Assembly (NCBI GenBank): GCA_036004405.1
Contig: DASYRM010000158.1
Coordinates: forward strand, 34,036-98,035
Reading direction: 5' to 3'
DNA length: 64,000 nucleotides
Origin: DASYRM01 sp036004405
Lineage (GTDB): Bacteria; Acidobacteriota; Vicinamibacteria; Vicinamibacterales; UBA2999
The notes beneath the pieces were generated by a model. That model did not search any database and was not told the DNA's origin. It worked only from the letters and a program-made list of their open reading frames with translations. Of this stretch, positions 8,343-16,084 are shown in pieces. Within the stretch, counting starts at the first letter, position 1. Each line of letters opens with the position of its first letter. The translations under genes and the position numbers were made by a program.

Positions 8343-9143
8343 GTGAACGCTCGCCGCCTCGTTCTCGTGACCGGCGCTTCGTCCGGCATCGGCGCCGCCA
8401 TGGCCGAGGTGTTTGCCGCCAACGGATTCGATGTAGCCATCACCGCGCGTCGCGAATCCAAGCTGCAGGCGGTGGCCGCCGGCCTGCGAGAGCGCCACGG
8501 TGTGACCGTGCACGTCTTCGTGGTGGACCACGCGGATCCGGCGAGCGCCGCCCGGCTGTGCGACGACCTCGCCGCACGCGGCTTGACCGTCGACGCGCTG
8601 GTCAACAACGCGGGCTACGGCGTGCCGGGTCTGTACAACGCCGTGCCGTGGCAGGTACACGCAGACTTTCTGCGCGTCATGGTGACGGGCGTCTGCGAGC
8701 TGACCTACCGGCTCATGCCGGGGATGGTCGAGCGCGGATACGGCCGCATCATCAACCTCGCCTCGCTTGCGGGGCTGGTGCCGGCGCCGGCGGGGCACGC
8801 GCTCTACGGCGCTTCAAAGGCGTTCCTGATCAAGATGTCGGAGGCGCTGTCGCACGAGGGGCGGCCGCACGGCGTCCACGTCACGGCGCTTTGCCCCGGC
8901 TTCACGCTCAGCGAATTCCACGACGTCACCGGCACGCGCGAGCAGATGCGCGGCCTGCCGTCGTGGATGTGGCTCGACGCCTCCACCGTGGCGCAGCAGG
9001 GCTACGACGCGGTGATGGCGGGCGAGCCGATACGGATCACCGGCGGCGTCAACAAGGCGGTGGCGCTCGCCGTGCGCTACGTACCGCAGTGGCTCGTGCA
9101 GATGGTGGGGCGGCGGATGGCGAAGAGTTACAGAAAGACCTGA
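8343..9143 (+). CDS. Short-chain dehydrogenase/reductase
   Basis: 266 residues, a classical SDR. The N-terminus has the dinucleotide motif TGASSGIG (10-17), then NNAGYG, the NLAS serine strand, and the catalytic YGASK (Y155, K159). Arginine-rich TARRESK after the second strand suggests NADP(H). The GTG at 8343 is chosen because it places the first Rossmann strand at the N-terminus and has TATCAT 6 nt upstream. The open frame extends back to 8133 but only over the divergent amidase coding region. The substrate is unknown. Confidence 0.85.
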   Translation: MNARRLVLVTGASSGIGAAMAEVFAANGFDVAITARRESKLQAVAAGLRERHGVTVHVFVVDHADPASAARLCDDLAARGLTVDALVNNAGYGVPGLYNAVPWQVHADFLRVMVTGVCELTYRLMPGMVERGYGRIINLASLAGLVPAPAGHALYGASKAFLIKMSEALSHEGRPHGVHVTALCPGFTLSEFHDVTGTREQMRGLPSWMWLDASTVAQQGYDAVMAGEPIRITGGVNKAVALAVRYVPQWLVQMVGRRMAKSYRKT

Positions 9144-9147
9144 CGAC

Positions 9148-9175
9148 CTTGGACCTCAGGCCTTGGGCCTTGGGC
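9148..9175. repeat. Short-period tandem repeat (about 7 nt)
   Basis: Degenerate CCTTGG(A/G)-type units, the clearest being two consecutive CCTTGGG, cover the gap between the SDR and SAP genes and the end of the SAP reading frame. A mirror-image tract of AAGGCCC units occurs at 10317-10345. Confidence 0.45.
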
Positions 9176-9770
9176 GAGCCATTTTCTTCCAGCCCTCGTA
9201 GGTCTTGGGCGCATCCATCGCCTTGAGCTGCTTCCACGCTGCCCTGGCATCCGCGTGCGACGCGCCCTTCTCCTTCGCCAGGAAGTCGGCGAGAAAGTGG
9301 ACGTAGCGCGCAACCGGTATGCGCGCGAAGCGCTCGATGCCGTTCAGGGCGACGTATTGATCGATCAGCTCGCCGTACGTGACGGTGCGCTTCGCCACCT
9401 GCGCTTCGCGCCAGCGATTCAGGCGATACCAGACGCCGGATTTCTGCCGGACGCCCGGGCGCTTGCGCGCGGCTTCGCGCCGGATGAAGTCCTTCGTGTC
9501 CCGGTTGCTGGTGTAGTTGCCGACCGGCAGGTCGAGGGCAAGACCGCGGTCCAGGTCCTTGACCCCCTTCTTGAGCGGTTTCGATGCAACCCTCTTCGGG
9601 AGGCGGCCGGTCTGGAGGTACGCCTTGATGGCGTCCTCCAGCTCGTTCTTCCGCATCCGGTGAGCCGCCGGCAGGCCCAGCTCTTTGCCGAAGGCGGCGA
9701 GATCGACGGCGTACCAGTAGCCGTTCTCGAACGCCCGTAGCGACATGCCCTTCGAGAGTTTCGGAGGCAT
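9156..9770 (-). CDS. SAP/HeH-domain protein, DUF6434-like
   Basis: 204 residues. An N-terminal SAP/HeH-like helix-extended-loop-helix segment (about 25-65: LGLPAAHRMRKNELEDAIKAYL) suggests nucleic-acid binding. The C-terminal part (NRDTKDFIRRE, LNRWREAQ, TYGELIDQYV) resembles the DUF6434 module that often follows SAP domains. The start at 9770 is chosen because the upstream gene stops 3 nt before it; the open frame extends further only over that gene. The last six codons run through a short-period GGCCTTGGG-type repeat that supplies the TGA. Function unknown. Confidence 0.6.
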   Translation of the reverse strand: MPPKLSKGMSLRAFENGYWYAVDLAAFGKELGLPAAHRMRKNELEDAIKAYLQTGRLPKRVASKPLKKGVKDLDRGLALDLPVGNYTSNRDTKDFIRREAARKRPGVRQKSGVWYRLNRWREAQVAKRTVTYGELIDQYVALNGIERFARIPVARYVHFLADFLAKEKGASHADARAAWKQLKAMDAPKTYEGWKKMARPRPKA

Positions 9771-9772
9771 CG

Positions 9773-10225
9773 TTACCCGATCGAACTGCCGGCGAGAATC
9801 GCGGCTCTGTAGGTCTCGTCGGCGAACTCGAACCTTGGCAGCAGCAGCGACTGCGGGTCCTCGTACCCATTCTCCCAGGCGAAGTCGCTCCAGCTCCAGA
9901 GGTCGTCGTGCCTGGACAAACGTACCGTGTAGGCACCGCAGCCGATATCTCCACACTCCGCACAGGTGTAGAGAAGCACCCGGCCAGCCGGCGAATCGGG
10001 CGCCTCCTGCATAAACAGGCGCGCGGCTGCCAACCGGTTGGCGTCGTCGAATCCCCTCACGAAGCAACCCATGCAATCGCTGCTAAGATTTCGAGCACGA
10101 TCGAGCATCTCGATGACCGATTGGCCATTGATGACGAAGTCCACCGACTCGCGGGCGGTGACGGTGATCGCGCCATCCGAGAAGCCACGTCGATGGAGAA
10201 TCGAGTGCTCGAGGCGGTCGGCCAT
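9773..10225 (-). CDS. Uncharacterised cysteine-containing protein
   Basis: 150 residues that I do not recognise. It carries a CMGC pair near residue 51 and a second cluster, CAECGDIGCG, near residues 88-97, which could bind a metal or form a disulfide. Trp/Glu-rich segments (DDLWSWSDFAWENG) follow. There is no signal peptide or membrane segment. It starts at 10225 and its stop is 2 nt from the start of the SAP-domain gene, so the two probably form an operon. Two palindromes lie upstream at 10242-10297. Confidence 0.55.
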   Translation of the reverse strand: MADRLEHSILHRRGFSDGAITVTARESVDFVINGQSVIEMLDRARNLSSDCMGCFVRGFDDANRLAAARLFMQEAPDSPAGRVLLYTCAECGDIGCGAYTVRLSRHDDLWSWSDFAWENGYEDPQSLLLPRFEFADETYRAAILAGSSIG

Positions 10226-10241
10226 CTCGCTTTGTTTTGGG

Positions 10242-10297
10242 GGCCGGGTCCAGAAGACCCGGCCGAAGGGAACATCGAGGCGGGTCTAAAGACCCGC
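10242..10297. repeat. Two palindromes of REP-like type without GTAG head
   Basis: First hairpin: GGCCGGGTC at 10242-10250 pairs with GACCCGGCC at 10256-10264. Second: GCGGGTC at 10280-10286 pairs with GACCCGC at 10291-10297 around a TAAA loop, the loop used by the GTAG family. They lie between the starts and ends of two minus-strand genes. Confidence 0.55.
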
Positions 10298-10316
10298 AAC
10301 CACGTACGCTTGAGCC

Positions 10317-10345
10317 CTAAGGCTTAAGGCCCAAGGCCCAAGGCC
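10317..10345. repeat. Short-period tandem repeat (7 nt)
   Basis: Consecutive units of the type (CT/TT/CC)AAGGC cover the segment just after the second palindrome. This resembles the heptamer tracts (STRR) known in cyanobacteria; the comparison is by form only. Confidence 0.45.
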
Positions 10346-10355
10346 AATCAGGTTC

Positions 10356-10772
10356 TTACTTGCCTTCGGCCTTCTCACGCTCGCGGGCACGCTCGGCGGC
10401 CGACTGCACGCCGAAGCGGGTGCCGTTCGACATGGTGGCGGCAACCATGTAGCCGCCTTCGGAGCCGTCGCGGAGCGGCGCGACGCTCACGGTGATCTTG
10501 TCACCGTATTTGATCATGCCGTCGCGATAGCCGGCGCGGTACATGTTGTTGGTGCTGTGGCCTTCCAGCTCGATCTCACGCGTACCCTTGTCGTCGGTGA
10601 CCCTGAGCGTGAGGCGCATGTGGGGGTTGATGGCCTGGAACTTCAGGACCACGCCGGTGATCGTCGCCGTCTTGGTGAAGTCGTACTGCACGGCGGAATG
10701 GTGCGCGGCGGCGGTCGAGCCCAGCGCCACGACGAGCGCGAGGGCGCTCACGAGAGACCACAGCTGCTTCAT
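10356..10772 (-). CDS. Secreted DUF6152-like protein
   Basis: 138 residues. A signal peptide ending near AAAHH (about residue 23) is followed by a compact beta-rich domain (ATITGVVLKFQAINPHMRLTL), matching the DUF6152 family of periplasmic proteins that keep an N-terminal AHHS motif. Family function is unknown. The start ATG overlaps the upstream stop as ATGA (10769-10772), indicating translational coupling. The longer open frame back to 11267 runs only over the upstream gene. The C-terminus is charged and probably flexible. Confidence 0.7.
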   Translation of the reverse strand: MKQLWSLVSALALVVALGSTAAAHHSAVQYDFTKTATITGVVLKFQAINPHMRLTLRVTDDKGTREIELEGHSTNNMYRAGYRDGMIKYGDKITVSVAPLRDGSEGGYMVAATMSNGTRFGVQSAAERAREREKAEGK

Positions 10773-11527
10773 CGCTTCGACTCCTTCGCTGTTTTCTTCG
10801 AGAGCTCTTCGAGGTGGATGTTCCAGCCCTCCTCGGCGCACTCGTACGGCAGCAGATGCCCGTTCGGCACGTAGGCCCACTTCTTCGTATCGGTCACCGG
10901 CTTCGTGTAGAACCCCGGATCGGTGAGCGTCATCTCGGCGGTGAGCACCTTGGTGCCGCGGCTGTCGGTGGACAGGCTGTAGCGCTCGACGATTTTGGCC
11001 TCGCTGCTGTGCGCGTACCGCTGATCCACCTGTTCGATCAGGTGCGTGGTCTCGACCACCAGCGTGTCGCCTTCCCAGTGCGCGCTCGAATGGCCGTTGC
11101 GCCCAGGGACACGATCGGCCATCGGCACGATGCGATCGCCGAGGTAGACGCGCCGCACTTCGTTGTGCGCCTCGTAGGTGATGTTGATCTGTTCGGGACG
11201 CTGCAGGATCTCCATCGGATAGCCGCCGGAGCCCAGCATCGAGCCGGGCATGCCCGTGCCCAGACAATATCCGCCGGGCGTGTCGCCGCTGGTGCCGATG
11301 AGCGCGCGGTAGGCCGCCACCTTCTTCTGGGCTTCTTCCGTCATCGGCAGCGGCGGTCCGCCGCCGCGGCCGGGACCACCGCCTCGCGCGGCGCCGGGTT
11401 CGGCGTAGGTCGTCCAGAGGCCGGTGAAATCGGGGCGTGTTCCGCCCTGGCCGGAAAGAGAGACAGGGACCAACCCCAGGCAGCCCAGCGCTGTCAGGGC
11501 AAGCATGCGTCGCAGCATGCGCGCCAT
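10769..11527 (-). CDS. Secreted acidobacterial-type hypothetical protein
   Basis: 252 residues with a signal peptide (cleavage near residue 26). The body shows a pattern common in secreted proteins of Acidobacteriota: TGLW near the N-terminus, a Cys-containing GYCLGTGMP, PMEILQRPEQI, RRVYLGDR, HWEGDTLVVET and the polar YSLSTD region. No catalytic function is known to me. It starts at 11527 with a 1-nt overlap (TAATG) with cyaY, and its stop overlaps the DUF6152 gene, so it is an inner gene of a four-gene operon. Confidence 0.65.
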   Translation of the reverse strand: MARMLRRMLALTALGCLGLVPVSLSGQGGTRPDFTGLWTTYAEPGAARGGGPGRGGGPPLPMTEEAQKKVAAYRALIGTSGDTPGGYCLGTGMPGSMLGSGGYPMEILQRPEQINITYEAHNEVRRVYLGDRIVPMADRVPGRNGHSSAHWEGDTLVVETTHLIEQVDQRYAHSSEAKIVERYSLSTDSRGTKVLTAEMTLTDPGFYTKPVTDTKKWAYVPNGHLLPYECAEEGWNIHLEELSKKTAKESKR

Positions 11528-11838
11528 TATAGAGTCAACTGTTCCTGCGCGAGACGGCCCACCAGAGTGCCGAGCGCCTCACCGTCCAGCACGAATGTCC
11601 CGGCGTCGTCGGACCACGTGAGCTTGAAGGAGCGCGAGCGCGCCGACAGCCAGATCTGCTGCACCGGGGCATTGGGGCTGACCACGAACTTCGCCGGCTC
11701 GGGTTCCTCGAACACGATCTGCAGCACGCCGTTGCGAAGGTCGATCTCGAGCCCTGCCTCGTCGGCGAGCGGCAGCAGCTCCTGCTGCAGGTCCTCGAGC
11801 GCCTGGTCGGCACGCAGGCGAAACTCCTGTTCGGTCAC
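11527..11838 (-). CDS. cyaY: Frataxin-like protein CyaY
   Basis: 103 residues, the usual length of bacterial frataxins. It has the acidic first helix (EQEFRLRADQALEDLQQEL), the NGVLQIVFEEPEP strands and the conserved QQIWLSARS surface with a following Trp. Frataxins bind iron and modulate IscS-dependent Fe-S assembly in the cytosol. The GTG start overlaps the upstream VWA stop as GTGA (11835-11838), and the stop overlaps the next start as TAATG. Its placement between genes for exported proteins is unusual, since no isc gene is nearby. Confidence 0.82.
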   Translation of the reverse strand: MTEQEFRLRADQALEDLQQELLPLADEAGLEIDLRNGVLQIVFEEPEPAKFVVSPNAPVQQIWLSARSRSFKLTWSDDAGTFVLDGEALGTLVGRLAQEQLTL

Positions 11839-12791
11839 TTGCTTCCCGACAGGCGTTCGGCCGTCGCGACGTAGCTCTTGCGCGCCCGCGCCGTCATGCC
11901 GGGCTGCTTCATCTTCACGTCGAGCCGGTGCTCCTTGCCGTCGAGCGCGGTGGGATTGAAGCCGATCGTGTAGAGGCTGTGCAGCTCCTGGACGACGCGT
12001 GTGAACGTCGGCCCCAGATCGTCGGTCTTCTTCAGCTCGAAATAGCCACCGCCGGTTTCCTCCGACAGCTTCTTCAGTCCGCGGTCCGGGCGCGTGCGCT
12101 GGACTCGCCCGGGCGCCACCATGAACTCCGATTCGAGCCCAATCGAATAGACCATCGTTTCCTTGTCGCGGGCGTAGTCGAGGGTGCCGCCGAGGCCCCG
12201 GTGGCTAGCCGTATCGTCGCCGTCGGTGAAGATCACCACCACTTTGCGGCCGTCGTGATCGGCCAGAAGGTCGATGCTCTCGTAGATGGCGTCGTAGAGC
12301 CGCGTCGGGTTGCCGAACTGCAGGTCGCGCAGCGCCCCAATCAGATCGTCGCGGTCGCTCGTGAACGTGCCGCTGAACTGAATCTTGTCGCTGAACGCGC
12401 CCACCTGTGCCTTGTCGGCCGGCAGCATGCGGATGAGAAACTGCTCGGTGGCCTGCTTCAGGCGATCGAGGTTGGCGGTCATGCTCGCCGAGAAGTCGAG
12501 CATCACGATGGCGGTGAACGGCTGCGTCTCGTTCTCGAAGACGGTGACGTTCTGGGGCTTGCCGTTGTCCAGGATCGTGAACTGCTCACGATCGAGGTCG
12601 GGGACCAGGCGCCCCTGGGCGTCGGTCACCGTGGTGAACAGGGGCACGAACTGCGTGCCCGAGCGGAACGTGGGTTGTTGTGCGCGCACCAGGCTGCTGC
12701 CGCCTGCCACCGCACCTGCGAGCAGGGCGGCGACGGCCAGCCGCGCTGTTATCCGCCGACTGACCCATCCTGGTGTCACGCGTGAAGGCAT
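11835..12791 (-). CDS. Secreted VWFA-related protein
   Basis: 318 residues from the ATG at 12791 (MPSRVTPG). A basic N-terminus and hydrophobic segment ending near VRAQQ form a signal peptide. FTTVTDAQGRLVPDLDREQF is the opening typical of the VWFA-related acidobacterial family. The VWA domain has an intact MIDAS (DFSASMT) and FTDGDD, so divalent-metal-dependent ligand binding is plausible. It heads the operon with cyaY. AGCTTA at 12800-12805 (TAAGCT on the minus strand) sits 8 nt before the start. Confidence 0.8.
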   Translation of the reverse strand: MPSRVTPGWVSRRITARLAVAALLAGAVAGGSSLVRAQQPTFRSGTQFVPLFTTVTDAQGRLVPDLDREQFTILDNGKPQNVTVFENETQPFTAIVMLDFSASMTANLDRLKQATEQFLIRMLPADKAQVGAFSDKIQFSGTFTSDRDDLIGALRDLQFGNPTRLYDAIYESIDLLADHDGRKVVVIFTDGDDTASHRGLGGTLDYARDKETMVYSIGLESEFMVAPGRVQRTRPDRGLKKLSEETGGGYFELKKTDDLGPTFTRVVQELHSLYTIGFNPTALDGKEHRLDVKMKQPGMTARARKSYVATAERLSGSK

Positions 12792-12799
12792 ACCAACCG

Positions 12800-12805
12800 A
12801 GCTTA
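12800..12805 (-). promoter_or_regulatory. Candidate -10 box of the VWA-cyaY operon
   Basis: TAAGCT on the minus strand, 8 nt before the ATG at 12791. Confidence 0.35.
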
Positions 12806-12859
12806 GCAACCGCCGTGCCCGCTTTTCTACCTAGAACGGCAATCACCGCCACGAGGCAG

Positions 12860-12865
12860 TATCAT
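12860..12865 (+). promoter_or_regulatory. Candidate -10 box of the TonB receptor gene
   Basis: TATCAT, 9 nt before the ATG at 12875, implying a leader of at most a few nucleotides. Confidence 0.4.
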
Positions 12866-12874
12866 TTTGCGGTC

Positions 12875-15181
12875 ATGCGAACCGCATCCCTGCTTGCGTT
12901 CCTGCTGGTATTTGCCCTGTCGGCGTCGGCCCAGACCCCCGTGGGCGGCGTGGTCAGAGACTCCTCCGGCGGCGTTGTCGCCGGCGCAGCCGTCATCGCC
13001 CGTAGTTCTTCCGGTTCCGAGCAGCAGACCGTCACCGGTCCCGACGGGAAGTTCTCGTTTGGGTCGGTTCCCTCGGGCGCGACCATTGTCGTCCGCGCCA
13101 GCGGTTTTGCCGAGAAGTCGCAGCCGGCCTCGGCGTCGCTCGACGTCGAGCTGTCGCCGGCCACCCTGTTCGAATCGGTGTCGGTGACGGCCACCCGCAC
13201 CGAGCAGCGGCTGGGCGACGTGCCGGCCAGCGTCAGCGTCATCGACAAGGAGCAGATCCGCCGGTCGCCCGCGGTGGTGGCCGACGACGTGCTGCGCCAG
13301 TCGCCCACCTTCAGCCTCTTCCGCCGCACCAGCAGCCTGTCGTCGCATCCGACCGCGCAGGGCGTGTCGCTGCGCGGCATCGGGCCGAGCGGTGTCAGCC
13401 GGTCGCTCGTGCTCCTCGACGGCATCCCGTTCAACGATCCGTTCGGCGGCTGGGTGTACTGGACGCGCGTGCCGCTCGACAACGTCGATCGCGTCGAGCT
13501 CGTCGAGGGATCGGGATCGAGTCTCTACGGCAACTACGCGATGGGCGGCGTGATCAACATCCAGAGCACGCGGCCGCGCCGGCGCACGGCAGAGGTCCGC
13601 ACGCAGTACGGCAACTTGAACAGCCCGAAAGTGGACTTCGTCGCCAGCGACGTGTGGGGCAAGTTCGCGGCGTCGCTCGACGGCAGCGGGTTCAAGACCG
13701 ACGGCTTCCCGATCGTGATTGACAGCGAACGGGGACCGATCGACAACAAGGCCACGGTCGCCTACAAGAACTTCAACGCCCGCGTCGACTACAGCCCGAC
13801 GTCTCGCGTGAGCGCGTTCGTCCGCACCGGCTACTTCCGCGAGGAGCGCGACAACGCCAAGTTCTCCACCTTCGACGGCACCGAAGAGGGCAACGACACC
13901 ACCTGGAAGTACGGCAACGGCGGCGTGCGCATCACGCTGCCCGACTACAGCGACCTGCAGGCGCGCGTCTTCTACGACGACGAGACCTTCAACAGCAATT
14001 TCCTGGCGGTGCCCAACCTGGTGACGCGCGCCATCGGCCGCATGACGCTGCTGCAGGAGGTGCCGACGACGGGCATCGGCGCGATGGCGCAGTGGTCGAA
14101 GGCCATCTCGGCCAAGTATCTGTTGACGGCGGGAGCCGATTTCCGCCACGTCGATGGCGCCAGCCAGGAGCAGGCGCTCGACCCCTTGCAGGGGCTCACC
14201 GTGACGACGCGGCGCGAGTCCGGCGGCACGCAACTGATTTCCGGTGGCTTCGTGCAGGGGCAGGTGTGGGTGCGCCCGAGCCTGTCGGTGACGCTCAGCG
14301 CGCGAGTGGACAGCTGGAAGAACACCGACGGGCGCAACCTCGAGACCACGGTGGCCACCGGCCTTCCGACCGTCAACAACAAGCCGTCGCTGCCCGATCG
14401 GGACGACACCGTGGTGAGTCCGCGCGCCGCCGTGCTGTATCGCGTGTCGGACAAGGTGTCGGCGTTCGGCAGCATCTCGTCGGGCTTCCGCGCCCCGACG
14501 CTCAACGAGCTCTATCGCCAGTTCCGTGTCGGCGCCATCCTCACGCTGGCCAACGACCAGCTCGGGCCCGAGCGCCTCGTCGGCGGCGAGCTGGGCTTCA
14601 ACGTGGCGCCGGTCGACGGTCTTACGTTTCGCAGCAGCTGGTACGACAACCGCGTGAAGAATCCGGTGGCCAACGTCACCATCGCCACCAACACGCAGCA
14701 GCGTCAGAACCTCGGGCGGACGAAGATCACCGGCTGGCAGAACGACGTCGACTACCGGGTGGCGCGCGAATGGCGCGTGGGCGCGGGCTACCTGTTCAAC
14801 TCCGCCAAGGTGCGGGAGTTCGCCGCCAATCCCGCCCTCGTCGGCCTCTTCCTGCCGCAGGTGCCGAAGCACCGCGGATCGGTCAACGTGTCGTACTCGA
14901 ACCCGCGCCTCGTCACGGCGACGGTGACGGCGTTCTTCTACGGCCGGCAGTTCGACGACGACTTGAATCTGCGCACCAAGCCGGGCGCGGCCGAGCCTGG
15001 CCTGCCCGCCTACGGCACCATGGAGATCAGCGCGCTGCGCGGGATCGGGCGCAACCTCGATGTGTTCTTCGGTGTACAGAACCTGCTCGACAAGGAGTAC
15101 TACGTGGGCTTCGCGCCCACGACCATCGGTACGCCCCGCCTCGTGAACGGCGGCATCCGCGTGCGCTGGGCAGGCAGGTAG
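12875..15181 (+). CDS. TonB-dependent outer-membrane receptor
   Basis: 768 residues. Signal peptide (MRTASLLAFLLVFALSASAQ), then a CarboxypepD_reg-like domain (VGGVVRDSSGGVVAGA, about 22-95). The plug domain follows (VTATRTEQRLGDVPASVSVI, LRGIGPSGVSRSLVLLDGIP, GNYAMGGVINI), then a long beta-barrel. Such receptors import ligands such as siderophores, cobalamin or glycans with TonB energy; the ligand here cannot be read from the sequence. The ATG at 12875 is chosen because it opens the signal peptide. It starts a run of three same-strand genes for exported proteins. Confidence 0.85.
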   Translation: MRTASLLAFLLVFALSASAQTPVGGVVRDSSGGVVAGAAVIARSSSGSEQQTVTGPDGKFSFGSVPSGATIVVRASGFAEKSQPASASLDVELSPATLFESVSVTATRTEQRLGDVPASVSVIDKEQIRRSPAVVADDVLRQSPTFSLFRRTSSLSSHPTAQGVSLRGIGPSGVSRSLVLLDGIPFNDPFGGWVYWTRVPLDNVDRVELVEGSGSSLYGNYAMGGVINIQSTRPRRRTAEVRTQYGNLNSPKVDFVASDVWGKFAASLDGSGFKTDGFPIVIDSERGPIDNKATVAYKNFNARVDYSPTSRVSAFVRTGYFREERDNAKFSTFDGTEEGNDTTWKYGNGGVRITLPDYSDLQARVFYDDETFNSNFLAVPNLVTRAIGRMTLLQEVPTTGIGAMAQWSKAISAKYLLTAGADFRHVDGASQEQALDPLQGLTVTTRRESGGTQLISGGFVQGQVWVRPSLSVTLSARVDSWKNTDGRNLETTVATGLPTVNNKPSLPDRDDTVVSPRAAVLYRVSDKVSAFGSISSGFRAPTLNELYRQFRVGAILTLANDQLGPERLVGGELGFNVAPVDGLTFRSSWYDNRVKNPVANVTIATNTQQRQNLGRTKITGWQNDVDYRVAREWRVGAGYLFNSAKVREFAANPALVGLFLPQVPKHRGSVNVSYSNPRLVTATVTAFFYGRQFDDDLNLRTKPGAAEPGLPAYGTMEISALRGIGRNLDVFFGVQNLLDKEYYVGFAPTTIGTPRLVNGGIRVRWAGR

Positions 15182-15186
15182 CCACG

Positions 15187-16032
15187 ATGCGTGCCCTGGC
15201 GTGGGCCTGTGCGCTGGCCGTCGCGTCCGGCGTGCTCCACGCCCAGTCCGAGGTGGGCCCGATCGTGGATCGCGCCGCCGCCTATGTGGAGGAGTTCCAG
15301 CGCCGCTTCGGCACGATGGTCACCGAGGAGCGCTACGAACAGAGCGTCCAGGAGGCCCTGGCCATCGGCGCCCGCAGCCGGCCGCAGTTCGAACGCGTCG
15401 TGCTCGTGTCGGATTTCCTGCTGGTGCAGGTGCCGGGCGAGGGCTGGATGCCGTTCCGCGACGTATTCGAGCGCAACGGCCAGAAGGTGCGCGATCGGGA
15501 AGAACGCCTCACGCGCCTGTTTCTCAACGGTTCGTCGCGTTCATCGTTCGACCAGGCGCGGCAGATCATGCTCGAGGGCGCGCGCTACAACATCGGCACC
15601 ATCGAGCGAACGATCAACCTGCCGACGCTGCCGTTCGTGTTTCTCACCCCGGCCCTTCGCGACAATTTCCGGTTCGAGCTCGTCAAACGGGATCCCGAAG
15701 AAGGGACCATCGTGGAGTTCCGCGAAGTACGGACGCCCACGTATGTGTCCGACCGGCAGGGGCACGACATGCCGTCCACAGGAAAGTTCTGGCTCGACGA
15801 GGCCACGGGCGCCATCCGGCGCACGGAGCTGGACGTCGTGCACACGTCGGTGGAAGCGCACATCAAGGTTGCCTACCGGCTCGACGAGGGGCTGGCCCTG
15901 TGGGTGCCGTCGCGGATGGACGAGCGCTACCGCGACCGCCACACCACCTCCGAAGTGCGCGGAACGGCCACTTACTCGCGGTTCCGCAAGTTCCAGGTGA
16001 GCACCAGCGAGGAGCTGGCCAAGGAACCTTGA
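15187..16032 (+). CDS. Secreted protein of unknown function, TonB-receptor partner
   Basis: 281 residues with a signal peptide ending near LHAQS (about 20). The mature part begins with an amphipathic helix (DRAAAYVEEFQRRFGTMVTEERY) and continues with beta-rich segments that loosely recall lipoprotein-sorting-like folds (GKFWLDEATGAIRRTELDV). It lacks a lipobox. The start lies 5 nt after the receptor stop, so the two genes are almost certainly co-transcribed; a receptor-associated role is inferred only from that. No family name can be given with confidence. Confidence 0.6.
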   Translation: MRALAWACALAVASGVLHAQSEVGPIVDRAAAYVEEFQRRFGTMVTEERYEQSVQEALAIGARSRPQFERVVLVSDFLLVQVPGEGWMPFRDVFERNGQKVRDREERLTRLFLNGSSRSSFDQARQIMLEGARYNIGTIERTINLPTLPFVFLTPALRDNFRFELVKRDPEEGTIVEFREVRTPTYVSDRQGHDMPSTGKFWLDEATGAIRRTELDVVHTSVEAHIKVAYRLDEGLALWVPSRMDERYRDRHTTSEVRGTATYSRFRKFQVSTSEELAKEP

Positions 16033-16071
16033 TATCCCGAGGCGCAGTAGAGGCGTGAGCATTAGAGGCCG

Positions 16072-16077
16072 TATGAT
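16072..16077 (+). promoter_or_regulatory. Candidate -10 box of the DsbA-like gene
   Basis: TATGAT, 7 nt before the ATG at 16085; supports that ATG over the GTG at 16055. Confidence 0.45.
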
Positions 16078-16084
16078 CGAAAAC

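Noticed and set aside
10356..11267. 303-residue version of the DUF6152 gene
   Set aside because: The added N-terminus only shadows the upstream gene; the ATGA start at 10772 opens a proper signal peptide.
12650..12665. Sigma-54-like GGCACGAACTGC
   Set aside because: The distance between GG and GC is two nucleotides too short and TTGC is missing.
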